In this document: one piece after another, positions 23,749 to 32,880 of the stretch
How the letters are laid out: the number at the start of each line of letters is the position of its first letter
Numbering within the stretch: position 1 is the first letter of the stretch
NCBI GenBank assembly: GCA_001803465.1
Contig: MHDE01000019.1
Span: 1 to 36,561, forward strand
Direction of reading: 5' to 3'
Length of the DNA stretch: 36,561 nucleotides
DNA from: Microgenomates group bacterium RIFCSPHIGHO2_01_FULL_45_11
Lineage (GTDB): Bacteria > Patescibacteriota > Microgenomatia > UBA1400 > 2-01-FULL-45-11
The notes under the pieces: generated by a model
What the model saw: only the letters and a program-made list of their open reading frames with translations
The model's database searches: none
What the model was told of the DNA's origin: nothing
Program-made: the position numbers and the translations under genes

Positions 23749-24876
23749 TTATCTAACCGCCTGCTTATAAACCTTTAGTGTTTCTTTTGCCATTGTTTGC
23801 CAACTATAATCCACCACTCTCTGCCAACCAAGTCTAATTAATTTCTTCCTAAAGTCAAAATTACTAACAACTTCACCAATTACCTCTACCATCTCTTCAA
23901 CGTTGAAAGGATCAAAATAAACTGCCGCTTCACCATATATTTCAGGCAAAGATCCTGATTTAGCCGCCGCCACTGGTGTTCCAAGCGCCATCGCTTCCAA
24001 CCCGGTCAAACCAAAACCTTCAGACAATGATGGTTGCACCACTAGTGTAGCCTGCTGATAGATTTTCGAAAGGTCCTCATCCGACACAAATCCTGTTAAC
24101 TTAACCGCCGACAATAACTTCTGTCGCCCGATAGCTTTAGTCAGTCTGCCCAAGAAAACATTACGAGAACTTACGATTACTAAAGTAAATTGAGGGAAAT
24201 TCTTCTTTCTAAGGATAGAAAACGCCACCAAAAGTCTATCTAAGTTCTTGTGAGGATAAACATTCCCCACATATAATAGATATGGTTCTGATATTTGATA
24301 CTTAGCCAGTATCTGCTTTGCCTTATCCTTACTTGATATTCCATAACTATCAACACCTTCGTAAATTGTAGTAATTTTGTCCTCGGTTATCTTTTCTAAA
24401 TCTTTTATCTCGTGTTTTACAAAATTGCTGGGTACAATTATTGTTCTTGAACGTTTTATGGCATTTCGAGCCACCAATCGATATCCTAAGTACTTTAGTA
24501 AATAAGTCGTCGGCGACAAAGTAGTCACCGCTAATCCCTTCACCCTATGCCACAATAAATCATGAATAGTCACTATAAATGGTTCTCGAAAAAATAAAGG
24601 AACGTTAAAATGAGGAAAGTGAACAAGATCCAACTTGTGTCTATGTAGCGTTTGTATCAAACCTACCTGTTCCCCTAGAGTATAATGCCTAAAATCTGCC
24701 ACCACCACTTCCACATTATCAGCTCGCCTAACCCTACCAACATCCACCTGTCGTACGAACAAAATGAATGTATCAGTCGGAGACAAAGGCGGTATATCTT
24801 CCACCAAATGTTTAACATATCGACCAATGCCGGCATGCCGCAATCCGTACATTCTCGCATCAATGCCGACAATCAT
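23749..24876 (-). CDS. GT4-family glycosyltransferase
   Basis: 375 aa. N-terminal GIDARMYGLRHAGIGRYVKH (4-23) is typical of GT4 enzymes of the mannosyltransferase type. Donor motif QPSLSEGFGLTGLEAMALGT (281-300) with EX7E residues E286 and E294, then PVAAAKSGSLPEI. Start overlaps the preceding GT2 stop as ATGA. Paralogous to the GT4 genes at 32864 and 33994, sharing the GID/GWDV start and the ExFG motif. Confidence 0.92.
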   Translation of the reverse strand: MIVGIDARMYGLRHAGIGRYVKHLVEDIPPLSPTDTFILFVRQVDVGRVRRADNVEVVVADFRHYTLGEQVGLIQTLHRHKLDLVHFPHFNVPLFFREPFIVTIHDLLWHRVKGLAVTTLSPTTYLLKYLGYRLVARNAIKRSRTIIVPSNFVKHEIKDLEKITEDKITTIYEGVDSYGISSKDKAKQILAKYQISEPYLLYVGNVYPHKNLDRLLVAFSILRKKNFPQFTLVIVSSRNVFLGRLTKAIGRQKLLSAVKLTGFVSDEDLSKIYQQATLVVQPSLSEGFGLTGLEAMALGTPVAAAKSGSLPEIYGEAAVYFDPFNVEEMVEVIGEVVSNFDFRKKLIRLGWQRVVDYSWQTMAKETLKVYKQAVR

Positions 24877-25745
24877 AGTTTTACCTTAGTCGCCCCTCTC
24901 GAAACCACATCAATTCCCCAATGCACCAGCTGTCGGAACCAACGGGGTTGATGAGAATAGTATTTATCGTAATATTGCTTCATCGTCATAAAAAAATGAT
25001 GGCGGGACACTGACCGCCGCACCCTCTCACCTTCAACCCTCTTTCCCGATCTGCTCTTAAAATGAACAATCTTCGCTTCAGACACGTAATATACCTGCCA
25101 ACCAGCCTGCCATATCCGCTGACACCAATCGATATCCTCGGCGTACAAAAAGAACCGCTCATCTAAATACCCAACATCATCGATTACTTTCTTTCTTACC
25201 ATCATCGCCCCCCCACAAATCACTTCCACCGGATGAGCCTTGCCAAAATCCTCCCATGACCGATGATAACCACCCAACCAACGCGAATTGGGAAAAAACT
25301 GTTCCAGCCTGACAAAGTAAGTCAAAGCATTCCAGGGCGTCGGAAAACCCCGGTGGCAAGCCAAATCAATGGCACCATCAGCCAAAACCAATTTCGGCCC
25401 TACCGCTCCCACTTGCAGATGATTCTCCAAAAAAGCTACCAGCGTTTCCAACGCCTCATCACCAATCTCCATGTCAGAATTAAGTAGCATCACATATTTT
25501 CCTTGCGCCCGCTTAATGCCAACATTATTTCCCGCTGCAAATCCCAGGTTTTGACTATTAACAATTACCTCTACTCCAGGAAACTGTTTCCGTAACATTT
25601 CCACCGAGCCATCGCTCGACGCATTATCTACCACCATCACCTGCCACTCTGCTTTGCGCTTGATTGAAGCCAAAGTCTTTTCCAAATAGTTTTTGGTGTT
25701 GTAACTCAAAATAATTATCGATAATTGATACTTCATATTTTTCAA
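24873..25745 (-). CDS. GT2-family glycosyltransferase (rhamnosyltransferase-like)
   Basis: 290 aa inverting GT-A enzyme resembling WbbL-type rhamnosyltransferases. Motifs: SIIILSYNTKNYLEKTL, VVDNASSDGSVEML, NLGFAAGNNVGI, LLNSDMEIG (metal-site region) and FLYAEDIDWCQR (catalytic-base region). A TTG at 25745 has AGGA 6 nt upstream, part of a palindromic repeat; the ATG at 25736 is the alternative and lacks a ribosome site. The short C-terminal region is amphipathic with no membrane span. Paralogue of 30583-31473. Confidence 0.9.
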   Translation of the reverse strand: MKNMKYQLSIIILSYNTKNYLEKTLASIKRKAEWQVMVVDNASSDGSVEMLRKQFPGVEVIVNSQNLGFAAGNNVGIKRAQGKYVMLLNSDMEIGDEALETLVAFLENHLQVGAVGPKLVLADGAIDLACHRGFPTPWNALTYFVRLEQFFPNSRWLGGYHRSWEDFGKAHPVEVICGGAMMVRKKVIDDVGYLDERFFLYAEDIDWCQRIWQAGWQVYYVSEAKIVHFKSRSGKRVEGERVRRSVSRHHFFMTMKQYYDKYYSHQPRWFRQLVHWGIDVVSRGATKVKL

Positions 25746-25747
25746 TC

Positions 25748-25772
25748 GTCATCCTGAATTTAACTCAGGATC
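25748..25772. repeat. Palindromic interspersed repeat (ATCCTGA...TCAGGAT)
   Basis: Perfect 7-bp inverted arms ATCCTGA (25751-25757) and TCAGGAT (25765-25771) around a 7-nt loop, preceded by GTC and followed by C. Similar GTCATCCTGAA...TTCAGGATC elements occur as scattered intergenic repeats in many bacterial genomes (from memory). Here it supplies the stop codon of the GT4 gene at 25765 and an AGGA that can serve as ribosome site for the GT2 gene. Confidence 0.65.
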
Positions 25773-26964
25773 TATTTGTTTTCCCCACCTCCGAATAGAC
25801 CCTATCTAACTCGTAAGATATAGTTGCCCAGTTAAACTTTTTTTCAACCAGCGCCTTACTATTTTTTGCCAAGGTCTCCCGCAGCCTATCGTCGGTTAAA
25901 GCCTTCACTGTCAAGCTCGCCAACTCTTCTGCCGTATCCCCCACCAACACATGGCTATTCGGATCAACTCCAATCCCTTCCACCGCCAAACTGGTGGCCA
26001 CAATCGGCGTTCCCGTCGCCATCGCCTCCAAAACCTTGTAGCGCGTCCCTTTGCCGCTTCGAATCGGCGCCAAAAGCACGTCGGCTTGACTGTAAGCCAA
26101 TCGAATATCTTCAATGTCCCCGCGGACCGTAATCGAAGGATACTTTCCGTATTCCAGTATCTTTTTACTGGGGCTAAAACCCACAATCAATAATTTCGCT
26201 TTAGAAAGTTTCTCTAAAACTTGCGGCCAAATCTCCTCAACCAAAAACTCCACCGCGTCAATGTTCGGTAACCATTTAAAAGTCCCCACAAATAACACCG
26301 TCGGCTCTTTAGGAAATTCCTTTTTAGTTTTACTAAAAAAACCAATATCCACCCCGTTAGCCACCACGTCAATCGGCACCCCGCTCCCCACTTCCAGTTG
26401 AATCGCCCGTTTATCCTCGTTGGACATAGTTATCAACCGATTAGCGGTTCGCCAATAGGCAGTTTCCCACCGCCTGATTTTCCAAACATCAAGATAAAGA
26501 AAAGGCTTAATTGGCCAGAGCCACGTTTGCCAAACATAAGTTTGATACGCTAAATACTCAATCGTTTGTTCCACTAGAATAATTGGCACCTGTGTTTTAG
26601 GAATATTCGGCATCATGTAAAAAGTTTCGGCATGGATAAGATTGTAGCTAGTCTCGTTAAGCTCTCGCCGAATCGCTTCTTGAAATCGCCGGGACAGATA
26701 AATGGTTACTAAAAAAGGATAGCTCGAAAACGCTGACCCCAAAATATTTCGTAAATTCCACGCCGGCCGCCGCTTAAACACCAGTACCTTTTTACAGTAC
26801 TTTTCCAATTCTTTAACATACTTTCGCTCGCTCTCCCGCCGAATGTAAGCAAACAAAGTAATCTCGTGCTTATCTTTGAGGTTTTTGAGTAAGTTGTACG
26901 TCCGTATCTGCCCCCCCGAAAGCAGGGGATAAGGCAAATACGGCGTCAACATGAGAATTTTCAT
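25765..26964 (-). CDS. GT4-family glycosyltransferase
   Basis: 399 aa. N-terminal MLTPYLPYPLLSGGQIRTYN (4-23) contains the GG acceptor loop. The donor region SGKGTRYKVLEAMATGTPIV differs from the other GT4 genes here, with KGTRYKVLE in place of EGFGxxxLE, as in the sugar-transferase/PEP-CTERM-associated GT4 subgroup. Specificity unknown. The ATG overlaps the preceding TAA by one base (TAATG). Its last codons (RS, stop) are supplied by the palindromic repeat at 25748-25772. Confidence 0.91.
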   Translation of the reverse strand: MKILMLTPYLPYPLLSGGQIRTYNLLKNLKDKHEITLFAYIRRESERKYVKELEKYCKKVLVFKRRPAWNLRNILGSAFSSYPFLVTIYLSRRFQEAIRRELNETSYNLIHAETFYMMPNIPKTQVPIILVEQTIEYLAYQTYVWQTWLWPIKPFLYLDVWKIRRWETAYWRTANRLITMSNEDKRAIQLEVGSGVPIDVVANGVDIGFFSKTKKEFPKEPTVLFVGTFKWLPNIDAVEFLVEEIWPQVLEKLSKAKLLIVGFSPSKKILEYGKYPSITVRGDIEDIRLAYSQADVLLAPIRSGKGTRYKVLEAMATGTPIVATSLAVEGIGVDPNSHVLVGDTAEELASLTVKALTDDRLRETLAKNSKALVEKKFNWATISYELDRVYSEVGKTNRS

Positions 26965-27605
26965 TATGTTTTCTTTAGTTTAAACGCTGTCAAATTTCGA
27001 CTTCTTCCATCTGGATATTCCCACGCAGCTAAAAATTGCCTCAGGGGAATCCGCATGTTATCTTTTCTAGGTAGACCCGGATCATGCAACCGTACCGACC
27101 GTTTATCAATTGACAATACAATCACAAAATGGCCAGAATAACCAGGCTGTCTATACAAAGGATAATAGTTGACGTTAACAATCGCTATGTAACCCTTTCG
27201 CAAAAAATCTCGTATTGTCTTTAAGGTCGGTAACACGAATTTTGTACCAAAAACCTTTATAAATTCCTTAGCTATCCGTTGCTCTTTAGAAATATCGCTC
27301 ATTTTTATCTGTTCCTCAGCCGCTTCCTTCCCGTATTTTTCCACTAAATAGTCTCCCCCGCGCTTAATAAACGCTTGGTAATCAAATTCTTCATAATTTG
27401 CTATCTCAAAACCCATCTTTTGAAAATTCAACAACCCCTGCATCGGCCAAGTCCACTTGCCTTTCTTTTTGGCTGTTAATTGATCTAATTCCTCCCAAGA
27501 AAAATCCTTTCCAGGCACAAAATATTTGACCATCATTTTAATGACCGCCTGATAACAATGGCTGTCATCGCTCGTATTAGAATAAAAAGGGATCTTCTTC
27601 TTCAT
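26964..27605 (-). CDS. C39-like papain-fold cysteine peptidase-type protein
   Basis: 213 aa. A catalytic triad can be read: C17 in DDSHCYQAVIKMM, H159 in YSGHFVIVLS and D175 in RLHDPGLP, the Cys-His-Asp order of peptidase C39 and related bacteriocin-processing or transglutaminase-like domains. No signal peptide or membrane span, so it is probably cytoplasmic. It sits between a GT-C glycosyltransferase and a GT4 gene with 1-4 bp overlaps, so it belongs to the glycan operon. The substrate is unknown; it could process a peptide or act as an amidase/transferase on a glycan substituent. Confidence 0.72.
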   Translation of the reverse strand: MKKKIPFYSNTSDDSHCYQAVIKMMVKYFVPGKDFSWEELDQLTAKKKGKWTWPMQGLLNFQKMGFEIANYEEFDYQAFIKRGGDYLVEKYGKEAAEEQIKMSDISKEQRIAKEFIKVFGTKFVLPTLKTIRDFLRKGYIAIVNVNYYPLYRQPGYSGHFVIVLSIDKRSVRLHDPGLPRKDNMRIPLRQFLAAWEYPDGRSRNLTAFKLKKT

Positions 27606-29056
27606 CGCATCAATCGGACGACAACATACGTCTCCGTTCGATCCACAACTGGATAAGCGTCCATTAAACTTTGACTTTCCTCATCAAAACTGACCGAAAC
27701 ATAATAATCCGCCCCTTTGCTTATTTTGTCTTCAATTTCTCCTCCAATCGGCCAGCCGCGCCGATTAGTTTGGTACAAAAACGCCGCATCGCCGTTGTAC
27801 GGCGCTATCACCAAAGCATCTGCCGGAGTCAATCGATCAATAGCTTTACCCGCCTCAACAATCGCCCAATTGTTAATATTGTAATATCCCCGCACCTCAA
27901 ACCAACTGAATGCCAACATGAATAACAAAGAAGTAATGAGTAAAGAGTAAGAAATAACGTTCTTTCGTTCTATTAAATAGAATATTCCCTTGGCTACAAA
28001 GATAGAAATTATAGGAATTAACGGTATTTGATAATAATCGTGCCGCACATTACCGGTGGCAAAAACTGTTACATAAACTAACACCGCCACCATCCACCAG
28101 ATAAAAAACCAGCCTTCCTTTTTCATTATCGGCTTAATTAATCCCAGCCCTAAGAAAATTAAACCCCAGTAACCCAAAATTAGTTTCCCTATCCTTTCGG
28201 CAAAAATCCACCGAAAAAACGCTCCTTTAAACCGAATCCCATCACCATTAAATAACCAACCAAACGCCGGAATCCCCTCCGGAAACTGACTTATCCATAT
28301 TCGCCACAAAAGTAGCGGCGTCAGCGCCAGCACCGGATAAAGGTAAGTCGTCAAACTTTTGAAAACTCTCCCCCCGCAGCGTTTCCAAGCCAAATACGCC
28401 ATGGGTAAAGCTAGGAAAATTGCATACGGCTTCAAAAGTAACGCCAAGGCTGCCGCCATTGCCGACAGCCAATAATGAAAGGAACGGATAGAGTGTTGGG
28501 ACAAAGCTAGCCACCGCACCAGAAAATAAATCGACACCAAACTAAAAAACACCATCGCTACTTCGGGCAGAATCGTCCGCGAATAATAAACGCTGTAGGG
28601 AAGGACGACAAACACCAGTGCCGTTAACAGCGCTTCTTTCTTACCTGAAAACTCCAAAACCAAAAGGTACAAAAAAATCAATGTCCCCAACGAGAAAAAA
28701 ATCGATATCAATCGCGAAAAAACATGTAGATCGAAACGAGGAAAAAATTGATATAACCGAGCCGTCAAACCATTAATAATCGGAAACTCCACCATCCGGT
28801 AGCCATTAGGGTTATCTAACCCTGACGGAATATTAGACAGGTCGTGGTACTGCGGCATCAACAAATCAACCCCATTCTTAACGTACTCTCGCGTCACCGA
28901 CGCCGTATCTGCCTGCCGCCACGAATGCCAATCTGCTAGAGGCGTAGTCAGTCGATATAACCTTAGCCAAAAAGCCAATCCGACAATCAGGCTAATCCCG
29001 ACCAACTCCAAGACTTTAGGATTTAGCCTGAGGTGCTGATTTAGTTCTCGAAACAT
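27602..29056 (-). CDS. GT-C membrane glycosyltransferase (ArnT/PMT, GT39/GT83-like)
   Basis: 484 aa with about ten or more membrane helices. The first extracytoplasmic loop carries acidic residues as expected (PLADWHSWRQAD, D42 and D50) followed by GYRMVEFPIINGL, typical of polyprenyl-phosphate-sugar-using enzymes. Family members transfer a sugar from a lipid-phosphate donor on the outer face of the membrane. The soluble C-terminal tail (AIDRLTPADALVIAPYNGDA) is also usual. Overlaps the ligase-like gene upstream by 41 bp and the C39-like gene downstream by 4 bp. Sugar and acceptor unknown. Confidence 0.88.
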   Translation of the reverse strand: MFRELNQHLRLNPKVLELVGISLIVGLAFWLRLYRLTTPLADWHSWRQADTASVTREYVKNGVDLLMPQYHDLSNIPSGLDNPNGYRMVEFPIINGLTARLYQFFPRFDLHVFSRLISIFFSLGTLIFLYLLVLEFSGKKEALLTALVFVVLPYSVYYSRTILPEVAMVFFSLVSIYFLVRWLALSQHSIRSFHYWLSAMAAALALLLKPYAIFLALPMAYLAWKRCGGRVFKSLTTYLYPVLALTPLLLWRIWISQFPEGIPAFGWLFNGDGIRFKGAFFRWIFAERIGKLILGYWGLIFLGLGLIKPIMKKEGWFFIWWMVAVLVYVTVFATGNVRHDYYQIPLIPIISIFVAKGIFYLIERKNVISYSLLITSLLFMLAFSWFEVRGYYNINNWAIVEAGKAIDRLTPADALVIAPYNGDAAFLYQTNRRGWPIGGEIEDKISKGADYYVSVSFDEESQSLMDAYPVVDRTETYVVVRLMR

Positions 29057-30629
29057 ACATAATCCCCAACGTTAAACCTACCAGCGCCCAATACATTTCC
29101 GCAACCTTCGAGGCAGCAAATACGTCTATATAAAAGGCATTAAACAACAGCCCGATCGATGCCGCCACCATTCCCAAAGCGAATGCTGAAAATATCGGCT
29201 CTCGACGCAACAGTTTAAGTTTTTTGATTATTAAAACCATAAACGCCACTATCATCCCAAAAAAAGTAATAAATCCGGCTAGACCCGTCTCCCCCAGTAC
29301 CCTAAGAAAGTTATTGTCAGTCGATTCCGCCTCGGTAAACACCCCCACCGCTTCCTTAGTTAGGGTAGAGTAACCTGATCCTAGAAGGGGATTACGCTTA
29401 AAGCCGGCAATGGCTCTCGGCCACAGGGCGTCAAAGCGAATCGCTGCTGACAAACCGTACTTATAGGCATTTTCCGAATATGTCCTAGATACCGCCACCC
29501 AATCGCCTGATTCAGTCGCCACCGGCAAGGGAATATCCTCGTACACATCAGGCGGTAATTCTTTCGGTTGAGCTTCCCCTCCTGGCTTTGTCGGTACCGG
29601 TGGTGTATCCGAAGAGGTCGTCACTAAGGTAATCTCCTCAACTTCCTCCACCGAAACAGAATTCTCAGGCTCTGCTACTTTGGCTCGAAAGGCCAAACTG
29701 GCATATTTTTCTTTGATTTTGTTGAGTCCCAGTAGCTGGGTAAACCGCTCCGACAAATCGCCAAACGACAGCATCACTGCAATACTAAAAAACATCACCC
29801 CGAACCACCGCGGCAACGCCCATTTCCAATTCTTGATCGCAAGGAGTATTCCCATTAAGATCGTCACCGCCACTAGGTAAGCAATAAATGAGGTTCGGGA
29901 AGCGGTTAAAATTAAGAGCCAAAAGGCTAAAATAAAACTGACTCCAAACACTAATTTAAGTAATTTCTGGCTTGTCAAAAAAAACAGAGCCAACAAGATC
30001 GTCAACATTATCATGGTAAATGCCGCCAGGTCATAATGGCCGCCAAAAGTACTCGGCACTCGGGCATGTTCAGTTAGATACAGTCGCCAGCCTTTAGCAA
30101 ATTCCCGATTCATCGTTGAATACACCGGCCAATACAGATACTTCTGCCCATAACCGTAAAGAGAAATACCTATCATCACTAGCGCCAGAAGAATGACCAG
30201 TAACTTACCTTGAAGCTTAGTCCGCACCGCGCTGTAAAAAATAAACATCAAAGTAAAGTACTCAATGTAACGAAAGTAATGAAAATACATTTTGCCGATA
30301 TGAAGCCATTCGTAAGGCACAGTCCTAGTGATAAAAATTGCCGATAAAGTCGACAAAAAACCAAAACCCAAGTAAACACCAATCCAACTAGCCAAAGGAT
30401 GAAGCCAACGCGCTTTTTTACGAACTATCTGAACCAACCAAACGCTTACTGCCAAAGCAATTAAAAAGTCCTCGAGTCGCACTCGCACAATATAACCAGG
30501 AATAACATCAAACAGGGGTAACTTGGGGTAAAGCGGAATAAACACCAATAAAAATCCGGCCAGAATCGCCAACAGGTTCTGGTCAAGCCAAGTCAAAAGC
30601 TTTCTGGTAGATAGCTTTTTTGCTTCCAT
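29016..30629 (-). CDS. O-antigen ligase / Wzy polymerase-like membrane protein
   Basis: About 537 aa with roughly a dozen membrane helices and a long extracytoplasmic loop near residues 300-390 that contains an acidic, Pro/Thr-rich stretch (VEEVEEITLV...PPVPTKPGG). NPLLGSGYSTLTKEAV and ESTDNNFLRVLGETGLAG match the Wzy_C family core. It would polymerise or ligate lipid-linked glycan outside the membrane. An in-frame TTG at 30647 with GGTGG upstream is an alternative start to the ATG at 30629; GGGAG directly abuts that ATG and is too close to serve it. Confidence 0.85.
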   Translation of the reverse strand: MEAKKLSTRKLLTWLDQNLLAILAGFLLVFIPLYPKLPLFDVIPGYIVRVRLEDFLIALAVSVWLVQIVRKKARWLHPLASWIGVYLGFGFLSTLSAIFITRTVPYEWLHIGKMYFHYFRYIEYFTLMFIFYSAVRTKLQGKLLVILLALVMIGISLYGYGQKYLYWPVYSTMNREFAKGWRLYLTEHARVPSTFGGHYDLAAFTMIMLTILLALFFLTSQKLLKLVFGVSFILAFWLLILTASRTSFIAYLVAVTILMGILLAIKNWKWALPRWFGVMFFSIAVMLSFGDLSERFTQLLGLNKIKEKYASLAFRAKVAEPENSVSVEEVEEITLVTTSSDTPPVPTKPGGEAQPKELPPDVYEDIPLPVATESGDWVAVSRTYSENAYKYGLSAAIRFDALWPRAIAGFKRNPLLGSGYSTLTKEAVGVFTEAESTDNNFLRVLGETGLAGFITFFGMIVAFMVLIIKKLKLLRREPIFSAFALGMVAASIGLLFNAFYIDVFAASKVAEMYWALVGLTLGIMYVSRTKSAPQAKS

Positions 30630-31473
30630 CTCCCAATATGATACCAAACACCACCATCCGTAACCAGGCTCCCAGCTTTAATAAAACTCTAAGAAAAGGC
30701 CATTCCCAGGCAGGCTTATGTTTACCGAAAAAATACTTGAGTCCCCGATATTCTCCGAGAATTGCCTGTTCTCTGCCCCCGCTCCCATGCCCCATATGTT
30801 TAATTATTGGTTTGGCAAAATAGTACACTTTCTCCCCCGCCTTTTTAGCTCTGTAGCAAAACTCGAGGTCCTCACCGTACATAAAAATCTTTTCATCAAA
30901 ACCACTCAGCTTGAAAAATAAATCCCTCTCCACTAAAAGCGCCGTTCCACTAACCCAACCCAAAATCTGATCTCGTTCAAAAAAGTGTTTACGCCTTTGT
31001 TGATATGGTCGTATCAAGTCTCCTATCATTGGTAAATCATCTAAAAAAAGCATCCAGGCCGCTATCTTAGACAACCTCGGCAAAAACCCACCCTGCGGCT
31101 GGATGCTTCCATTCGGGTTCACTAACCGACAACTAGCCACCCGCACTCCACTCTTTCTAACTAAATTGATCAATTCAACCAATGTGTCTTTGAACACCGT
31201 GGTATCACTATTGAGAAACAAAAGATAATCACCTTTGGCCTCTCGCGCACCGACATTATTTGCCATGCCAAAACCAAAATTTTCTTTGTTGATAATTACT
31301 CGACAGTCAGGAAATTCCCTTCTTACCATCTCCACCGAACCATCAGTGGACGCATTATCAATAATAATTACTTCTTTCTCTAGGGAATCAACCGATTCTT
31401 GGACACTCTTCAGGCAATTTCTAAGAAGCCTCTCCGTATTATAACTAACAATAACAATCGATAAATCAATCAT
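30583..31473 (-). CDS. GT2-family glycosyltransferase (rhamnosyltransferase-like)
   Basis: 296 aa GT-A enzyme: SIVIVSYNTERLLRNCL, IIDNASTDGSVEMV, NFGFGMANNVGA, FLNSDTTVF and FMYGEDLEFCYRAKKAGEKV. The C-terminal part has a weak hydrophobic stretch (LGAWLRMVVFGIILGDG) that may touch the membrane. Similar in motif order to 24873-25745, so probably an old duplication within the cluster. Overlaps the IMPase-like gene by 8 bp and the ligase-like gene by 47 bp. Confidence 0.91.
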   Translation of the reverse strand: MIDLSIVIVSYNTERLLRNCLKSVQESVDSLEKEVIIIDNASTDGSVEMVRREFPDCRVIINKENFGFGMANNVGAREAKGDYLLFLNSDTTVFKDTLVELINLVRKSGVRVASCRLVNPNGSIQPQGGFLPRLSKIAAWMLFLDDLPMIGDLIRPYQQRRKHFFERDQILGWVSGTALLVERDLFFKLSGFDEKIFMYGEDLEFCYRAKKAGEKVYYFAKPIIKHMGHGSGGREQAILGEYRGLKYFFGKHKPAWEWPFLRVLLKLGAWLRMVVFGIILGDGSKKAIYQKAFDLA

Positions 31474-32275
31474 TAAGATTTCTCACCATCAACTTTACTG
31501 TAGAAGGCACACCAGCAAGAACCTGAAAATTAGACGCGTCTCTAAGTAACTTATTACCAAGTTCACGACCAGAAGAATCTACAACCCCTCCTCCTACCCC
31601 AGTAATTAATCCATAAATCGCTCCCACTTCCTCGATTTTATTCTGCCTAAGCGCCATCGCCGCTGCGACATTAGCTAAAACATTTCGTAAATTCCCCACC
31701 GTAGAACCCTCGTTACGAATAAATAACTTCTTGGAAATAGAACGGTACTCCGAAAAACCTTGCTTATGATAAAGATCTAAATAAACTGGTGTAGATATAT
31801 CGTTCACCCAGTCGTCTTTAATCTTTACCTTCCTTTTATTCAAGTCGTACGTCTTACCATCAACATACAACCACCCGAGCTTTCGGGTATACTCGTACAT
31901 CCCCGCTGCTACAATATCTGCTAATTTTGGCTCCAGCCCGTTAAATACCGCTACAAACGTTCCAAAAGCCAGAAGGTTTCTGCCAATTTTATAGTTAGTT
32001 GTTCCATCCAAAGGATCAAAAGCCAAAAAATATTTCGGTTGAGAATAACAATCAATCAAACCATGCTCTTCAGAGAAAACTTGTACCGGTAAATTATGAG
32101 CTTTTATATAAGCTAGAAATGCCTCTTCCACCGCAATATCTATGACTGCCGATATTTCTCCCCCTACATTGATGTTACCGGTATTTTCCCGAGTATGTGG
32201 TTGACACTCAACCGTTTTCCGCCATACCTCCAGTAAGCTTTGGATGTGGAGCCACCAATTAATACCCATAGCCAT
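31466..32275 (-). CDS. Inositol monophosphatase-family protein, altered metal site
   Basis: 269 aa. The Mg-dependent phosphatase signatures FSEEHG (E69-E70) and DPLDGTTN (87-94; D87, D90) are intact. The usual C-terminal WD motif, whose Asp binds the catalytic metals, appears replaced by YG (221-222) in IYGLITGVGGGVVDSSG, although the following GGxVxDxxG is kept. Homologues dephosphorylate inositol-1-P, fructose-1,6-bisP or PAP. Inside a glycan operon, a sugar-phosphate phosphatase is reasonable, but activity may be weak or changed. Overlaps the acyltransferase stop by one base. Confidence 0.82.
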   Translation of the reverse strand: MAMGINWWLHIQSLLEVWRKTVECQPHTRENTGNINVGGEISAVIDIAVEEAFLAYIKAHNLPVQVFSEEHGLIDCYSQPKYFLAFDPLDGTTNYKIGRNLLAFGTFVAVFNGLEPKLADIVAAGMYEYTRKLGWLYVDGKTYDLNKRKVKIKDDWVNDISTPVYLDLYHKQGFSEYRSISKKLFIRNEGSTVGNLRNVLANVAAAMALRQNKIEEVGAIYGLITGVGGGVVDSSGRELGNKLLRDASNFQVLAGVPSTVKLMVRNLND

Positions 32276-32880
32276 TATTGGAATAAGCGAAATCTGCCTA
32301 AACGATAATTCAGTTCTCTAACATTCCGTTTGCGAATTTCCCGAGCCGGCACGCCACCCACTACCGTCATGGCAGGAACATCTTTAGTCACTACCGCCGC
32401 GGCTGCTATCACCGCTCCTTTCCCAATCGTCACCCCCGGTAAGATGATGGCCCTCGGCCCAACAAAAACATAATCCTCAATCGTTACCGGTTTCTCGATA
32501 GGATCAAACCCTTCCGAATCAATGTCGTGCTGGCTGTTAAAAATCATCACTTCCGAAGCCATATCCACATGATTACCTATGGTTATCGGCGCTCGACCGT
32601 CGAGGGTAGCATGATCGCCAATTATCGTTCCTTCACCAATTAGCACATTCTTCGGTTCATAAAACCGGCAACCGATGTGAATAGTTGATTTTTGCCCCAG
32701 CTTGACTCCCGCCAGGGTAAAAACTAACCGCCGAAACCAATGAAGAGGCACGTATCCCAAAAGCCACAAAACCGCAATCTTGGCATCAAGATAATAATTA
32801 TAAAACCGATTCGCTCCTTTGTTTACTATCTCTTTAAAAGTCAATTCCCTTCCCACCCGATCTTTAAATGGCAACGCCAT
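32275..32880 (-). CDS. Hexapeptide-repeat (LbH) acyltransferase
   Basis: 201 aa. Left-handed beta-helix built from hexapeptide turns starting near residue 58 (VKLGQKSTIHIG) through IGKGAVIAAAAVVTKDVP, with the catalytic-type His at H118 in FNSQHDIDSEGF. This is the WcaF/maltose-acetyltransferase layout, with an N-terminal helical part with a hydrophobic stretch (IAVLWLLGYVPLHWF) that may bind the membrane. Likely adds O-acetyl or another acyl group to a sugar of the surface glycan. Overlaps the GT4 gene upstream by 17 bp. Confidence 0.92.
   Translation of the reverse strand: MALPFKDRVGRELTFKEIVNKGANRFYNYYLDAKIAVLWLLGYVPLHWFRRLVFTLAGVKLGQKSTIHIGCRFYEPKNVLIGEGTIIGDHATLDGRAPITIGNHVDMASEVMIFNSQHDIDSEGFDPIEKPVTIEDYVFVGPRAIILPGVTIGKGAVIAAAAVVTKDVPAMTVVGGVPAREIRKRNVRELNYRLGRFRLFQ

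Noticed and set aside
25866-26401. Several plus- and minus-strand open frames inside the GT4 gene
   Set aside because: Compositional shadows of a well-supported GT4 gene.
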